A DNA stretch of 64,000 bases from Planctomicrobium piriforme (lineage in GTDB: Bacteria > Planctomycetota > Planctomycetia > Planctomycetales > Planctomycetaceae), in assembly GCF_900113665.1 (NCBI RefSeq), contig NZ_FOQD01000001.1, positions 62,001 to 126,000 of the forward strand, in the 5' to 3' direction. The notes below the pieces were generated by a model that searched no databases, was not told the origin of the DNA, and saw only the letters and a list, made by a program, of their open reading frames with translations. Within the stretch, counting starts at the first letter, position 1. Every line of letters starts with the position of its first letter. Below are positions 26,951 through 35,854 of the stretch, in pieces. The position numbers were made by a program, and so were the translations under genes.

Positions 26951-27768
26951 ATGCTCACGACATCGCTTTGGTCTTCGCTTTTAATATCGCGATCGCATGC
27001 AGTTCCCCGTTTTGCATGGGTGATGATGCAAAGGGAGAGGAGTTGGAGCTCCGCGCTCACGCATGTCTTTTGTTAATACCCTACGACGACCCAGAACTGG
27101 GAGTCAAAGGCAACATGCAAGGTGCAGGAATTGTCTATGCGACTCCTCATGCAATCGCAATCGTTACAACAACAGAAACAGCACGCGCATGCACGCCAGA
27201 AACTCGGCTAGTCTTCGAAAGTTCTCCTGATGTATTCACGGCAATCGACTTTCCAACAATGTGTGGTGAACGGTCTCAATGGTCGTGGAAGCATGATGAG
27301 CAACACGGATTGTCTGCTCTGGAGATCGTTTCACCACGACTGAAGCCTGAACTTCTAACCGAATTGAAGAAGAGAGCCATTGCCACAAGTCCGATTCGGA
27401 TACAACCGCAGATGCTCGGACACCGGGTACTCACTGCAGGCATTGCGACGGCATCAAGCCTGACAGGCAGTGAAACTGAAGGGTACTTGCCTTCCGAAAG
27501 TCTGACGCCTCTGATCGGGAATTCATATGTTGCATTGCAGGTCGTTCCGGATCAAGTTGGACCTGATTTACCAGAAGGGATAATGATGTTCCCTGCATTC
27601 GAGACCGGTGTTGCATATGGTCCCGTGTTCGACATGGAGTCGCGAGAGGAAGGCGACCGCTTTCTAGGCTTCATCTCCGGGATGCTTGAGACTGAGGAGG
27701 GCTGCAAATTGTCTGTCATTGTGGGGGATGACCACATCCAGAAACTTGTTGAGATGATTAAGAATTAG
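26947..27768 (+). CDS. second trypsin-fold-like exported protein, divergent partner of the previous one
   Basis: A 273-residue protein that starts inside the stop of the preceding gene (ATGA) and has nearly the same length. After a signal-like N-terminus (about residues 1-25) it has the same order of elements: GNMQGAGIVYATPHAIAIVTTTETA at the place of the histidine motif, HGLSALEIVSPR at the aspartate strand, and FETGVAYGPVF aligning with the serine loop, where serine is replaced by valine or alanine. All three catalytic positions therefore seem lost. The two proteins probably form a heteromeric or related pair. The GC content is visibly lower than in neighbouring genes. Confidence 0.65.
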   Translation: MNAHDIALVFAFNIAIACSSPFCMGDDAKGEELELRAHACLLLIPYDDPELGVKGNMQGAGIVYATPHAIAIVTTTETARACTPETRLVFESSPDVFTAIDFPTMCGERSQWSWKHDEQHGLSALEIVSPRLKPELLTELKKRAIATSPIRIQPQMLGHRVLTAGIATASSLTGSETEGYLPSESLTPLIGNSYVALQVVPDQVGPDLPEGIMMFPAFETGVAYGPVFDMESREEGDRFLGFISGMLETEEGCKLSVIVGDDHIQKLVEMIKN

Positions 27769-27884
27769 TCAGAGGTCAACGACCGGTTCTCATTAGAGTG
27801 CATACAAGTGTTTTAGAAGTGTTTCTCGCCTCTGCAAGGTTCGGCGCCACGCCGCACTCTCGAATCTCGACAACAACGAGTGAG

Positions 27885-28430
27885 ATGACAATGGGCTTGA
27901 AAGCCAAGTTGCTGGAAGAAACAAAGACGATGCTGATTCTCTTTGTGTATCTCTCACTGCTGCTCGGGGCATTTACCATGTACCGGCGGTTGATTCTGGC
28001 GGAATACGGCATCGATTATTTTCAGTACGGGTACAGCCTCATCGAAGCTCTGGTGCTGGCCAAAGTGATCGTTCTGGGTCGGGTCATGCGACTCGGAGAG
28101 CGCTACCAGGATCGCCCGTTGTGGGTGCCGACGCTGTACAAGACGATTTGGTTCAGCCTGCTGATCCTGATTTTCTCGATCATCGAGCATGTCGTCAGCG
28201 GCTGGTTGCACGACAAGGGTGCGCGAGGCGGGATTGCCGAAATTCTCAGCCAGGGATTCTGGGAACTCCTGGCCCGGACGCTGGTCAAGGTGGTCGCCCT
28301 GGTTCCGCTGCTGGGGGCCTGGGAACTGGGCCGTGTCCTCGGCAAAGGAAAGCTCTTCGAGCTGTTCTTCGTCAGCCGCAACGCACTAACCGAGACGTCT
28401 GAAGAACCAGCCGGGCTGGCTTCGGAATGA
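27885..28430 (+). CDS. small polytopic membrane protein of unknown function
   Basis: About 181 residues with four hydrophobic segments (LILFVYLSLLLGAFTMY, ALVLAKVIVLGRVM, IWFSLLILIFSIIEHVV, VVALVPLLGAWELGRVLG). It begins MGLKAKLLEETKTML. I do not recognise a functional family. Starts at 27885 or 27891 are both possible; the frame is open to 27798 but that part is not conserved-looking. The gene returns to a GC-rich composition between two AT-richer neighbours. No partner is evident. Confidence 0.7.
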   Translation: MTMGLKAKLLEETKTMLILFVYLSLLLGAFTMYRRLILAEYGIDYFQYGYSLIEALVLAKVIVLGRVMRLGERYQDRPLWVPTLYKTIWFSLLILIFSIIEHVVSGWLHDKGARGGIAEILSQGFWELLARTLVKVVALVPLLGAWELGRVLGKGKLFELFFVSRNALTETSEEPAGLASE

Positions 28431-28517
28431 ACTCCGGAGTGTTTTTCAATATCCATCGTTCCGAGTTCTCAACGGTCAATTCTCAGTCAGAAGTCCGGAC
28501 TGGTGGCGGGTAGAGAC

Positions 28518-28934
28518 ATGAGACAACAGGCAAGCCACAAAGAAGTTCTCAGTATCCCCCAAAGCGTCGAAATTGCAGGCTCTTTGTTGGGCATGATGGG
28601 GCTGTTGTTTTTGCTCTTTTCAGTAGGCCCAGCGATAGCAGGATGGTTTTCTGGATTTCATGTTGTCATTCCAGGAATACTGGGTTGCGCGCTCGGTATT
28701 TGGGGAATGGAACTTTCAAGTCGGTTTGGCACTCGCAAGAAGAGCCTTCAAATTCAAGCATTTTGTTGGGCTTTCATCGTAGAGTCCGCTTTGCTGCTCA
28801 TGTTTGTTGCTGTTTTGGTAGATGGTGGCCAGGATTGGATAGTTGCACTTATCTTTTGCTCAATAATTGCGATATTATCGCTTTCAATACAAATCGCTCT
28901 CATGGTAAAGCCGTCGCGGTCATGGTTTAGCTGA
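28518..28934 (+). CDS. small four-helix membrane protein, AT-rich gene
   Basis: About 138 residues with four hydrophobic helices (LLGMMGLLFLLFSVGPAIA, VVIPGILGCALGIWG, AFIVESALLLMFVAVLV, VALIFCSIIAILSLSIQIAL). No family is recognised. The start is taken as ATG 28518; a GTG five codons upstream (28503) is also open. The gene is clearly AT-richer than its surroundings, like the protease-like pair, which suggests more recent arrival. Bases 28935-29145 downstream show no gene. Confidence 0.6.
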   Translation: MRQQASHKEVLSIPQSVEIAGSLLGMMGLLFLLFSVGPAIAGWFSGFHVVIPGILGCALGIWGMELSSRFGTRKKSLQIQAFCWAFIVESALLLMFVAVLVDGGQDWIVALIFCSIIAILSLSIQIALMVKPSRSWFS

Positions 28935-29145
28935 ACGCCTCATGTCACCCGCCTGATCAACCACGTGTACGCTGCGGGCAGGCGATTTACCCTGTTCGTC
29001 GAGATCGCCGAACTGAAAGATTCAGAAGTGAGCGCCGCCTGTTTTCTGAATTCCCAGCGATTTTCGGGGATTCCGGCTTCGTCGCTCAAACCACGACGTA
29101 GATTCCAGCCGAGGCGAAATCTCTTTCGTGATGCGGAGTCTCCCG

Positions 29146-30381
29146 ATGCGGGTGCGGTCGTGTTTCCTTTTGTGTGCCTGGGGCTCTCTCCTGGCCTGTT
29201 CCTTCTTCCTGCTACCCTCTACGGCTTTCTGTGCCGAATTTGAGCCCGAAAGCGGCTGGGGCGGGCATCTGTTTCCCTCCTACATCGTCGCGACTGCGAC
29301 CATGAGCAAGCCAGAGGTTGACGAGGAAGCCGAAGAAGATCAAACGGTAATTGGCGATTCGCTCGGTCTGCTGGGCGTTTCAATCGAAGCGGAAGAAGAC
29401 GAGCAAGAAGTGACCGTCACGATTACGTGTGACGCCATCATGGAGCCGAGCAGCATCACCTGCACGCTGCCCGAGGCTGGTGAGACATACATCGTCCGAC
29501 CGAAGATCCGATACAAATACAACGAGCTGGCGCGACAGGCCCAGACCACGCCGATCACCGTCACCTACGAAGTGGAAACGGAAGACGACGCGGAAGAACA
29601 GAGCGAGACGCTGACTCTCCGCTCGATTAACGACTGCCCTTTCGGTCGGGCAGTTGAAGGAGAATGGACGAGCCTGCGATTCATGTTCGCCGCGTATGTG
29701 AACGAGCAGCATCCGTTCGTCGACAAAGTGCTGCGAGAAGCACTCGACTCAGGCATCGTCGATTCGTTCACCGGCTACCAGTCGAACGACAACGACGAAG
29801 TCTATCGACAGGTGTATGCACTCTGGAACGCCCTCAGCACGCGCGACGTCCGCTACAGCAGCATCACCAATTCCGTCGCCGAGTCGGATTCCGTCGGCAG
29901 CCAGCATATCCGCCTGATCGACGAATCCATCAACAACGGGCAAGCGAACTGCGTCGATGGCAGTGTGCTGCTGGCGTCACTGCTCCGAAAGGTGGGCATC
30001 GAGCCGATCCTGGTCCACGTCCCCGGACACTGCTTCCTCGCCTTCGCCCTCAATGAGGAAGGGACAGAAATTGTCGGCCTGGAAACAACGCTGATCGGCT
30101 GTTCCATCGAAGGGGATGCTCCCGAAGTGACGGGGCTGGAAGAGGTCGTCGACGAAGAGCTTCAGGCCACGAATTCCTGGAAAACATTTGCGGTGGCCAT
30201 CGCCCGAGGAAATGCGAGCCTGCAGGAGCATCTCGAAGAATTCAAAGATCCAGAGAACTTCAACTACACGCTGATCTCGGTCGCCAACGCCCGAAAATCC
30301 GGAATCCTGTCAATCGGCTTTCAAGCGAACCAGAACTTCGTGGACGCTCCGAAAGCAGAGGAAGAGGACTCCGAAGAGTAG
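29146..30381 (+). CDS. exported transglutaminase-like (papain-fold) protein
   Basis: A 411-residue protein with signal peptide (ending STAFCA-EF). A strongly acidic segment with Glu/Asp runs follows at about 50-65 and again near 150. The core at about 265-310 is a transglutaminase-like cysteine-peptidase fold: ANCVDGSVLLASLLRKVG with the cysteine at residue 269, VPGHCFLAF carrying the histidine, and VGLETT for the third residue. Such proteins cleave or cross-link peptides; the substrate is unknown. The start at ATG 29146 has GGAG eight bases upstream; an ATG at 29131 and GTG at 29128 are alternatives. The acidic C-terminus (EEEDSEE) is notable. Confidence 0.8.
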   Translation: MRVRSCFLLCAWGSLLACSFFLLPSTAFCAEFEPESGWGGHLFPSYIVATATMSKPEVDEEAEEDQTVIGDSLGLLGVSIEAEEDEQEVTVTITCDAIMEPSSITCTLPEAGETYIVRPKIRYKYNELARQAQTTPITVTYEVETEDDAEEQSETLTLRSINDCPFGRAVEGEWTSLRFMFAAYVNEQHPFVDKVLREALDSGIVDSFTGYQSNDNDEVYRQVYALWNALSTRDVRYSSITNSVAESDSVGSQHIRLIDESINNGQANCVDGSVLLASLLRKVGIEPILVHVPGHCFLAFALNEEGTEIVGLETTLIGCSIEGDAPEVTGLEEVVDEELQATNSWKTFAVAIARGNASLQEHLEEFKDPENFNYTLISVANARKSGILSIGFQANQNFVDAPKAEEEDSEE

Positions 30382-30397
30382 GAGAGCTCACTCTCCC

Positions 30398-31933
30398 CTA
30401 CTCCGGCTCTGGACTCTCGACTCTGGACTCTCGACTCCCCCTCAGCCTCTTTACGAACGCACGTGTCTCCGAATCACTGAACACCAGGACGGCAAAGTAG
30501 AGGATGCCCCCGAGGGTCAGGCCGAAGACCGAGGGGAACGGAATCGGCAATTGCAGCAGCGCTGCGCCGACTGCGGCGGCAAATGCGGATGCGATGACGC
30601 ACCGCAACAGATGCACGACGAGGTTCCGCGTTCCCATGGGGCCGATGCGTCGCGCTGCGAACCAAAGCTGCATGCTGCCAACGGCGACGAACACGCCGGA
30701 TGTGACTGCGGCAATTCCTAAGATTCCCCACGGCCCCACCAGCACTGCTTTGAGGCCAAAGCCTGCCAGCAGACAACAGGTGAGGATCAGATTCGGCGTG
30801 AGCGAGTCGCGAAACGCGTAAAGCATCTTCGAACAGACTTCCGATAACGCCGCGCCCAGGAGCATCGCACTCAACACGCGGACCAGTTGCGAAACTGCAA
30901 GCGTATCGGCCGCGGTGAAATTGCGCCGCTGCAAAAGATCCTGCACCAACGGATGGGCAAACGTCGTCAACACGACAAAGGCCGGCACGCACAATGACAT
31001 GAGCGTACGAAAGGCCAGCGTCGCTTCTGCCCTTAACGGCGCGCCGCCAGCCACGGCCGTTCGGGCGATGCGGGGAAACGTCACAGTCGAAAGAGTGCCG
31101 GAAGAAAGCATCAGAAACGGTGTCAGAATCCGGCCGGCGTAATCGAGCTGAGAGATGCGGCCAGGCTCGAGACTCGATCCCAGAAACTGATCGACCAGCG
31201 GATCGAGCTTGAGGGCGCCCATCCCCAATAGCAGCGGCCAGGCAATCCCCACCTGTTGCCACGCATGGTGGAGTTGGCCTGCCGCTGGCCAGGCGAGCTG
31301 TCGAATCAGCCACGGCAGTTGACAGACGACCGAGGCCACCGCTCCCCAGACCGTTGCCCACGCGACGCCTGCGATCCCCCACTCCGGCGCCAGCCACCAC
31401 ACCGCCGCTAATGTCGCGATCGGGCCGACGACTCCTGAAATTGCCGGGACCACAAAATTCAGAGATGAATTCAGGACCGCCTGCGACAGCCCGATGATGG
31501 TATTGAGCGGCAGCATCCAGACGAGGATGTGAAACAGCACCGAACTTTCCGCTTGCCGTTTGGGATCAAACCAGGGATGCAGACCGCGCATTACCAGTTC
31601 GCTGTCGTAAAAACCGAGGAAGGCACAGGCGAGAGAGACCCCGGTCAGCAGCAGTAAAATCAGCGTGGCTGTGCCTGGCGCTGAACTCGTTTCCCGCCGC
31701 GCGAGTAGAGTCATCAACACCGGCCCGCCGGTGCCTGCAAACACGGCGGCCAGCATCAGCGGCGGCGTGAACGCCGTGCGAAAGGCGTCCATCTCCTCGG
31801 ACGTGCCGAACAACGACGCCAGCACGATGCTGAGCGCGAACAGCAACAGGTTCTGCAGCAGCATGCCGCCGAACACCACGGCATAGCTGCTGATTCCCCG
31901 ATTCGCGGTCACCTGTGCGGCATCACTGCTCAT
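30398..31933 (-). CDS. MurJ/MviN-family lipid II flippase-like protein
   Basis: About 511 residues with some thirteen to fourteen hydrophobic helices. Family features include an N-terminal GGMLLQNLLLFALSIVLASLFGTSEEMDAF like the MurJ helix 1-2 region, and the central LDYAGRILTPFLMLSSGTLS. MurJ moves lipid-linked peptidoglycan precursors across the membrane; planctomycetes often carry several MVIN paralogues linked to exopolysaccharide, so a polysaccharide role is equally possible. The start ATG at 31933 has no clear ribosome-binding site. The last codons (RGSRESRVESPEPE) read into a GACTCTCGACTCTGG simple repeat at 30405-30440, so the tail was probably added by the repeat. Confidence 0.82.
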   Translation of the reverse strand: MSSDAAQVTANRGISSYAVVFGGMLLQNLLLFALSIVLASLFGTSEEMDAFRTAFTPPLMLAAVFAGTGGPVLMTLLARRETSSAPGTATLILLLLTGVSLACAFLGFYDSELVMRGLHPWFDPKRQAESSVLFHILVWMLPLNTIIGLSQAVLNSSLNFVVPAISGVVGPIATLAAVWWLAPEWGIAGVAWATVWGAVASVVCQLPWLIRQLAWPAAGQLHHAWQQVGIAWPLLLGMGALKLDPLVDQFLGSSLEPGRISQLDYAGRILTPFLMLSSGTLSTVTFPRIARTAVAGGAPLRAEATLAFRTLMSLCVPAFVVLTTFAHPLVQDLLQRRNFTAADTLAVSQLVRVLSAMLLGAALSEVCSKMLYAFRDSLTPNLILTCCLLAGFGLKAVLVGPWGILGIAAVTSGVFVAVGSMQLWFAARRIGPMGTRNLVVHLLRCVIASAFAAAVGAALLQLPIPFPSVFGLTLGGILYFAVLVFSDSETRAFVKRLRGSRESRVESPEPE

Positions 31934-32081
31934 GCGCAGGAGAATGGAGTGTCCGCCCGCCAGTGTCCAGCGACCAGCCGCCCCCAAGTGCCGTCGGTGA
32001 TGGCGGAAACCCTTTCGGCACGGTAGATTGAATGTTCAAGAACCTGTCTGGTTCTCGCTGTTTTTTCATGGAAGCCAAGCA

Positions 32082-33815
32082 ATGCACCGCCTGCTGACGA
32101 GCCTGTTCATCGTCTGCCTCGCCCTCGGGGCGAGCACGGCGAGGGCTGCCGATGCCGCGGCGTTGAAAGCCTCCATCGCCAAGGGCGCCAAATACCTGCA
32201 AAGCCGGATTTCGGAGGCGGGTCAACCTTTTCGTCCCCTGATGGCGCTCGCGCTCTATAAAGCCGGCATGCCGGCTGAGACCCCGGAGATCAAGAAGGAA
32301 GTTGATGTCATCCTCAGTTGTTTCACGGAGACGGCATACTTACCTCGCACCGATCACGTTTACGAAGCGGGCGTGCATGCCACGCTCCTCGCCGACCTGG
32401 ATGCCGTCAAATATAAACCTCAACTCACCCTGATTGCCGCCTATTTGAAATCGACGCAGCTTGCGACAGGGGCCTGGGAATACCCTCCTCCTCGCAATCG
32501 GCCTGGTTGCAAGGGAGATACCAGCGTCACGCAATACGCCTGTCTGGGACTGTGGGCAGCAGAACGGGCCGGGGTCGAGATTGATCCTCAGATCTGGGTC
32601 AACGTCTTGAACTGGCACATCACATCCCAGAATGCCGACGGAGGGTATGTGTACCTTCCGAAAGGGCTCTCCGAAGGGCCAGGCGGCGAACGGTCATTGC
32701 TGAATATGACGGTCAACGCCCTCGGCAGCATGCACATTGCCCTGCTGCAGCTTGATCCGAATCAGATGCCGCTGCGGCAAGGAGAGAGCCGCCCTGCAGC
32801 AACGCCTGGCGAGCAGCGAAAGTTCGGTGTGCTGGAGGAAATCAAAGTTGCGGTCCCTCTCGAGACAAAAAGTCTGAAAGCGCCTCCCGCGTCCGTGGCG
32901 ACCGTGCGTAAAACATTCAGTTACCTGACCGCCAATTTTGCTGTTGAGAACAAAGAAACCCACTTCAGAACTTATTACTACTATTCCCTCGAGCGCATGG
33001 GCGCGCTGGCCGGCGTACGCCAGATTGGAGAACACGACTGGTTCAACGAATGTGCCGACTTCGTGATCGGCCAGCAGTCGAGCGAAGGCTCGTGGCAGCT
33101 TGAAGGGGTGTCGCCCGAACTCGATACTGCTTTCTGCGTGCTGTTTCTCACCCGGTCGACCGCCAAGGTTCTGAATCGAGCCAAGACGCCCGAGTTCGGC
33201 GAGGGGACGCTCGCCGGCGGACGAGGACTGCCAGAGAATCTCGGCGAGGCCAAGTTCGACGGCCGCAAGCTCCGCGGCAAAGACGAGGCCATGCAGCCGC
33301 TCGATCAACTGTTCGCTTCCCTGCGAAATACCGGAGAGATCGATCTCGATCAGGCCCAGGACCAGATCGTGCAACAGGTGCAACTGGGCGACCGGAATCT
33401 GCTCATCGGTCAGATCGATCAGATCGTGAAGCTGGCTTCGAATACCTCACCAGATGTCAGAAAAACGGCCCTGTGGGCCATCGGCCGCAGCGACCGGATC
33501 GATCTCGGCACGCTGCTCATCAAAGGGCTCGACGATCCCGATCTGGGAGTCATCATCGAAGCGCGGAATGCCCTCTGCTGGCTCAGCCGCAAACCGGCCG
33601 GGTTCGGAGAAGCGGAAGACCCCTTGTTGGCACTCCCGGCTGACCCCAGCGAACAGCAGAAACGCGACGCCGTCGCCGCCTGGCATCGGCAGTTGGTGAT
33701 CAACTGGGGAAAGTGGTACCTCGATCATCGCCCGTTCGACGAACGGGGTGACCGCTTCGAAGCCGACCTCCGCGCCCGGATTCAGCAATTGCAAGGTGCC
33801 GTCACAAGGCCATAG
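32082..33815 (+). CDS. exported alpha/alpha-toroid (terpenoid-cyclase/prenyltransferase-like) protein with HEAT-like tail
   Basis: A 577-residue exported protein (signal peptide ending STARAAD). Residues about 25-380 consist of repeated helix pairs with QxxDGGYVYLP-type and GSWQLEG-type turns, the pattern of prenyltransferase/squalene-cyclase repeats; for example QNADGGYVYLPKG and QQSSEGSWQLEGVSPELDTA. The catalytic aspartate cluster of true cyclases is not obvious. The last 150 residues contain HEAT-like helices (VRKTALWAIGRSDRIDLGTL). Planctomycetes have many such proteins of unknown role. The ATG at 32082 has GGAAG upstream; an in-frame ATG at 32028 would spoil the signal peptide. Confidence 0.8.
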   Translation: MHRLLTSLFIVCLALGASTARAADAAALKASIAKGAKYLQSRISEAGQPFRPLMALALYKAGMPAETPEIKKEVDVILSCFTETAYLPRTDHVYEAGVHATLLADLDAVKYKPQLTLIAAYLKSTQLATGAWEYPPPRNRPGCKGDTSVTQYACLGLWAAERAGVEIDPQIWVNVLNWHITSQNADGGYVYLPKGLSEGPGGERSLLNMTVNALGSMHIALLQLDPNQMPLRQGESRPAATPGEQRKFGVLEEIKVAVPLETKSLKAPPASVATVRKTFSYLTANFAVENKETHFRTYYYYSLERMGALAGVRQIGEHDWFNECADFVIGQQSSEGSWQLEGVSPELDTAFCVLFLTRSTAKVLNRAKTPEFGEGTLAGGRGLPENLGEAKFDGRKLRGKDEAMQPLDQLFASLRNTGEIDLDQAQDQIVQQVQLGDRNLLIGQIDQIVKLASNTSPDVRKTALWAIGRSDRIDLGTLLIKGLDDPDLGVIIEARNALCWLSRKPAGFGEAEDPLLALPADPSEQQKRDAVAAWHRQLVINWGKWYLDHRPFDERGDRFEADLRARIQQLQGAVTRP

Positions 33816-33985
33816 CAGGCTGCCTCGCTGGCATCATACCCGGTCTTGCTACGTCCTCTTCCCTGTCCGCTATTCCCTACTCTCTTGTCCCGCGTTCTGC
33901 ATACTGACTGCACTTGAGCAGACAGGCCTGTTACAATTGAATCGGCTCGGCAACTGTGCGGCGCTGCTTTCAATTGAGGACAGGC

Positions 33986-34435
33986 ATGGCAAACCGTCAG
34001 GGAAATCTCGACGAAATTCAACAGGTCCGCGACATCCTGCGCGCCGCCGGGCTGCGGAGCACGCCTGCCCGCATTGCGGTACTGCAGGAGTTGCGGGCGA
34101 CGACCTCTCCCCTGACGCACGCCGAACTCGCCGATAAACTGGTGCCGTTCGGATTCGACAAAACGACCGTCTTTCGCAACCTGACCGATCTGGCCGAAGC
34201 GGACATTGTCCGACGAACCGAACTCGGCGATCACGTCTGGCGTTTTGAATTTCGCGATGCCGCCGCTCATGACGACGGTCATCCGCATTTCGTCTGCGTC
34301 GAATGCGGCAGCGTCACCTGCCTGGGAGATCTCGAATTCACCGCCGCCTCGCGCAAGCGCTCAGGCGAAGTCGGCCGCATTACTGAGATTCTACTCAAGG
34401 GGCATTGCAGTACGTGTGAAGCGGTTGAAGGTTGA
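33986..34435 (+). CDS. Fur-family metalloregulator
   Basis: A 149-residue DNA-binding repressor. The winged helix occupies residues about 15-75 (LTHAELADKL, then FDKTTVFRNLTDLAEADIVRR). The dimerisation/metal part follows: DDGHPHFVCVECGSVTCLGDLEF with the histidines of the sensing site and the first CxxC, then GHCSTCEA with the second CxxC of a structural zinc site. Whether it senses Fe, Zn, Mn or peroxide cannot be told. The start ATG at 33986 has GAGGA six bases upstream; the frame is open further upstream but lacks conservation. No target operator or transport gene is adjacent. Confidence 0.9.
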   Translation: MANRQGNLDEIQQVRDILRAAGLRSTPARIAVLQELRATTSPLTHAELADKLVPFGFDKTTVFRNLTDLAEADIVRRTELGDHVWRFEFRDAAAHDDGHPHFVCVECGSVTCLGDLEFTAASRKRSGEVGRITEILLKGHCSTCEAVEG

Positions 34436-34512
34436 GGGTTTAAGGTTGAAAGAATCGAATCAAGACCTTCAACGTCTCAACCTTAAACCTTCAACCACTT
34501 CCCCATCAACCT
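34421..34512. repeat. long imperfect inverted repeat of GGTTGAAGGTTGAG words
   Basis: GGTTGAAGGTTGAGGGTTTAAGGTTGAA is mirrored by TTCAACGTCTCAACCTTAAACCTTCAACC after a short spacer. It overlaps the last codons of the Fur-family gene and lies between it and the convergent radical SAM gene. It could act as a bidirectional terminator, and matches the CTTCAACC-type words at 4136-4165. Confidence 0.6.
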
Positions 34513-34523
34513 TAAACGCTTCT

Positions 34524-35606
34524 CTAAAACAACCTGAGTTGGCCGCCGCGCAGTCTGGGCGGTCGAAAGTCCTCGCAGTTGTAGGCGGGCAACGGGCCTT
34601 CGAGGCCGTATTTCTTGCGGAAGATGCGAAACGTCTGCTGGATCTGTTCGGCAATCGGGCCGGAGCCCCGCATGCGTTCCCCAAACACGGACGAGTTCAG
34701 TTCTCCGTCGCGGCAGGAGCGAATCAGTCCTTCCACGCGATCTTTCTTCAGGGGTTGCGTGCGTTCGAGCCATTCCTGAAACACCGGCCGCACCGTCAAC
34801 GGCAGCCGCAGCAGGACGGTCCCAGCGGATTGAGCACCTGACTCCGATGCCGCTTTCAGAATGGCCGGAACTTCGGAATCGTTGAGACCGGGGATCACCG
34901 GCGCGACCATCACGTTCACCGGGACGCCCACTTCGCTCAGCACCGACATCGCCTTCAGCCGCGCGGTGGGCGAACTGGTGCGCGGCTCCATTGTTCTGGC
35001 GAGTTCCGCATCGAGGGTCGTCAGGCTGATGTTCACATGCACCAATCGCAGTTGGGCCATCTCTCGCAACAGGTCAAGATCGCGCGCGACCAGTGCATTC
35101 TTGGTGATCATGCCCAGCGGCTGTCGGGCTTCGAGCGCCACTTCGAGACATTGCCGCGTCAATCGAAACTGGCGCTCCGCCGGCTGATAGCAATCGGTGA
35201 CGCCGGAGAACGTGATCGGCTCCGCCTGCCATTTGCTGCGATTCAAAAATTCGCGAAACAGGTCGGCGGCGCGATGCTTCACATAGATCTTCGATTCGAA
35301 ATCGAGGCCGGCGTTCAGCCCGAGATATTCGTGATAGGGCCGCGCATAACAGTACGCACATCCGTGCAGGCAGCCGCGATACGGGTTCAGCGAATACCGA
35401 AAAGGAATGTCGGGACTGTCGTTTTCGGAGACGACCGTTTTGGAATCATCGTCGAGATACACCGTCGGCAGACGGCGGAGTTCGGCCTGAAAGTCCTCGT
35501 CGTATTCCAGCTGCTCGAAGTCGTCGATGACGTGGGTGCGGTCGAAGCGGTTGGGCGGGTTGATCTGAGACCCCCGCCCTTTGAGATCTCGTCGGTGATT
35601 CTCCAT
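34524..35606 (-). CDS. radical SAM protein, PA0069/SplB-related family
   Basis: A 360-residue protein with the radical SAM cluster motif GCLHGCAYC (Cys79, Cys83, Cys86) preceded by SLNPYRGC, which is the signature of the PA0069 and spore-photoproduct-lyase-related group. Further motifs TFSGVTDCYQPAE and LGMITKNALVARDLDLL are also diagnostic of this group. It reduces SAM with a [4Fe-4S] cluster to make a radical; the substrate is not known. The start ATG at 35606 has a strong GGAGGGGG sequence upstream; a further upstream start would encode an unconvincing extension. It lies convergent to the Fur-family gene. Confidence 0.88.
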   Translation of the reverse strand: MENHRRDLKGRGSQINPPNRFDRTHVIDDFEQLEYDEDFQAELRRLPTVYLDDDSKTVVSENDSPDIPFRYSLNPYRGCLHGCAYCYARPYHEYLGLNAGLDFESKIYVKHRAADLFREFLNRSKWQAEPITFSGVTDCYQPAERQFRLTRQCLEVALEARQPLGMITKNALVARDLDLLREMAQLRLVHVNISLTTLDAELARTMEPRTSSPTARLKAMSVLSEVGVPVNVMVAPVIPGLNDSEVPAILKAASESGAQSAGTVLLRLPLTVRPVFQEWLERTQPLKKDRVEGLIRSCRDGELNSSVFGERMRGSGPIAEQIQQTFRIFRKKYGLEGPLPAYNCEDFRPPRLRGGQLRLF

Positions 35607-35739
35607 CACTCTGCCCCCTCCGTGGACGATTTGTTTTGAACAAATGTACACTTAAGCGGGTGGGCCAGTCCAGAGGAATGCATGACGAAGAGAAATTCCA
35701 AACTCCAAGCTCCACATCACAAACAAATCTTAAATCTCA

Positions 35740-35784
35740 AATTCCAATGCCCCAAACAGACTCTCTGTTTGGGGCATTGGAATT
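35740..35784. repeat. 21-bp perfect hairpin inside a longer imperfect palindrome
   Basis: AATTCCAATGCCCCAAACAGA at 35740-35760 is the exact complement of 35764-35784, with loop CTC. The symmetry extends outward with AAATCTCAAA and TTTGAGATTT. It lies between the BLUF gene's end and the start of the radical SAM gene and could serve as terminator for the BLUF transcript. The AAATTCCAAATCTC-type words are a simple repeat class in this genome. Confidence 0.75.
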
Positions 35785-35854
35785 TGTGTTTTGTTTGAGA
35801 TTTGGATTTTGGTGCTTGGTTTTTGCGATGTCATCGAAGCTTCGACGAAGCGAT

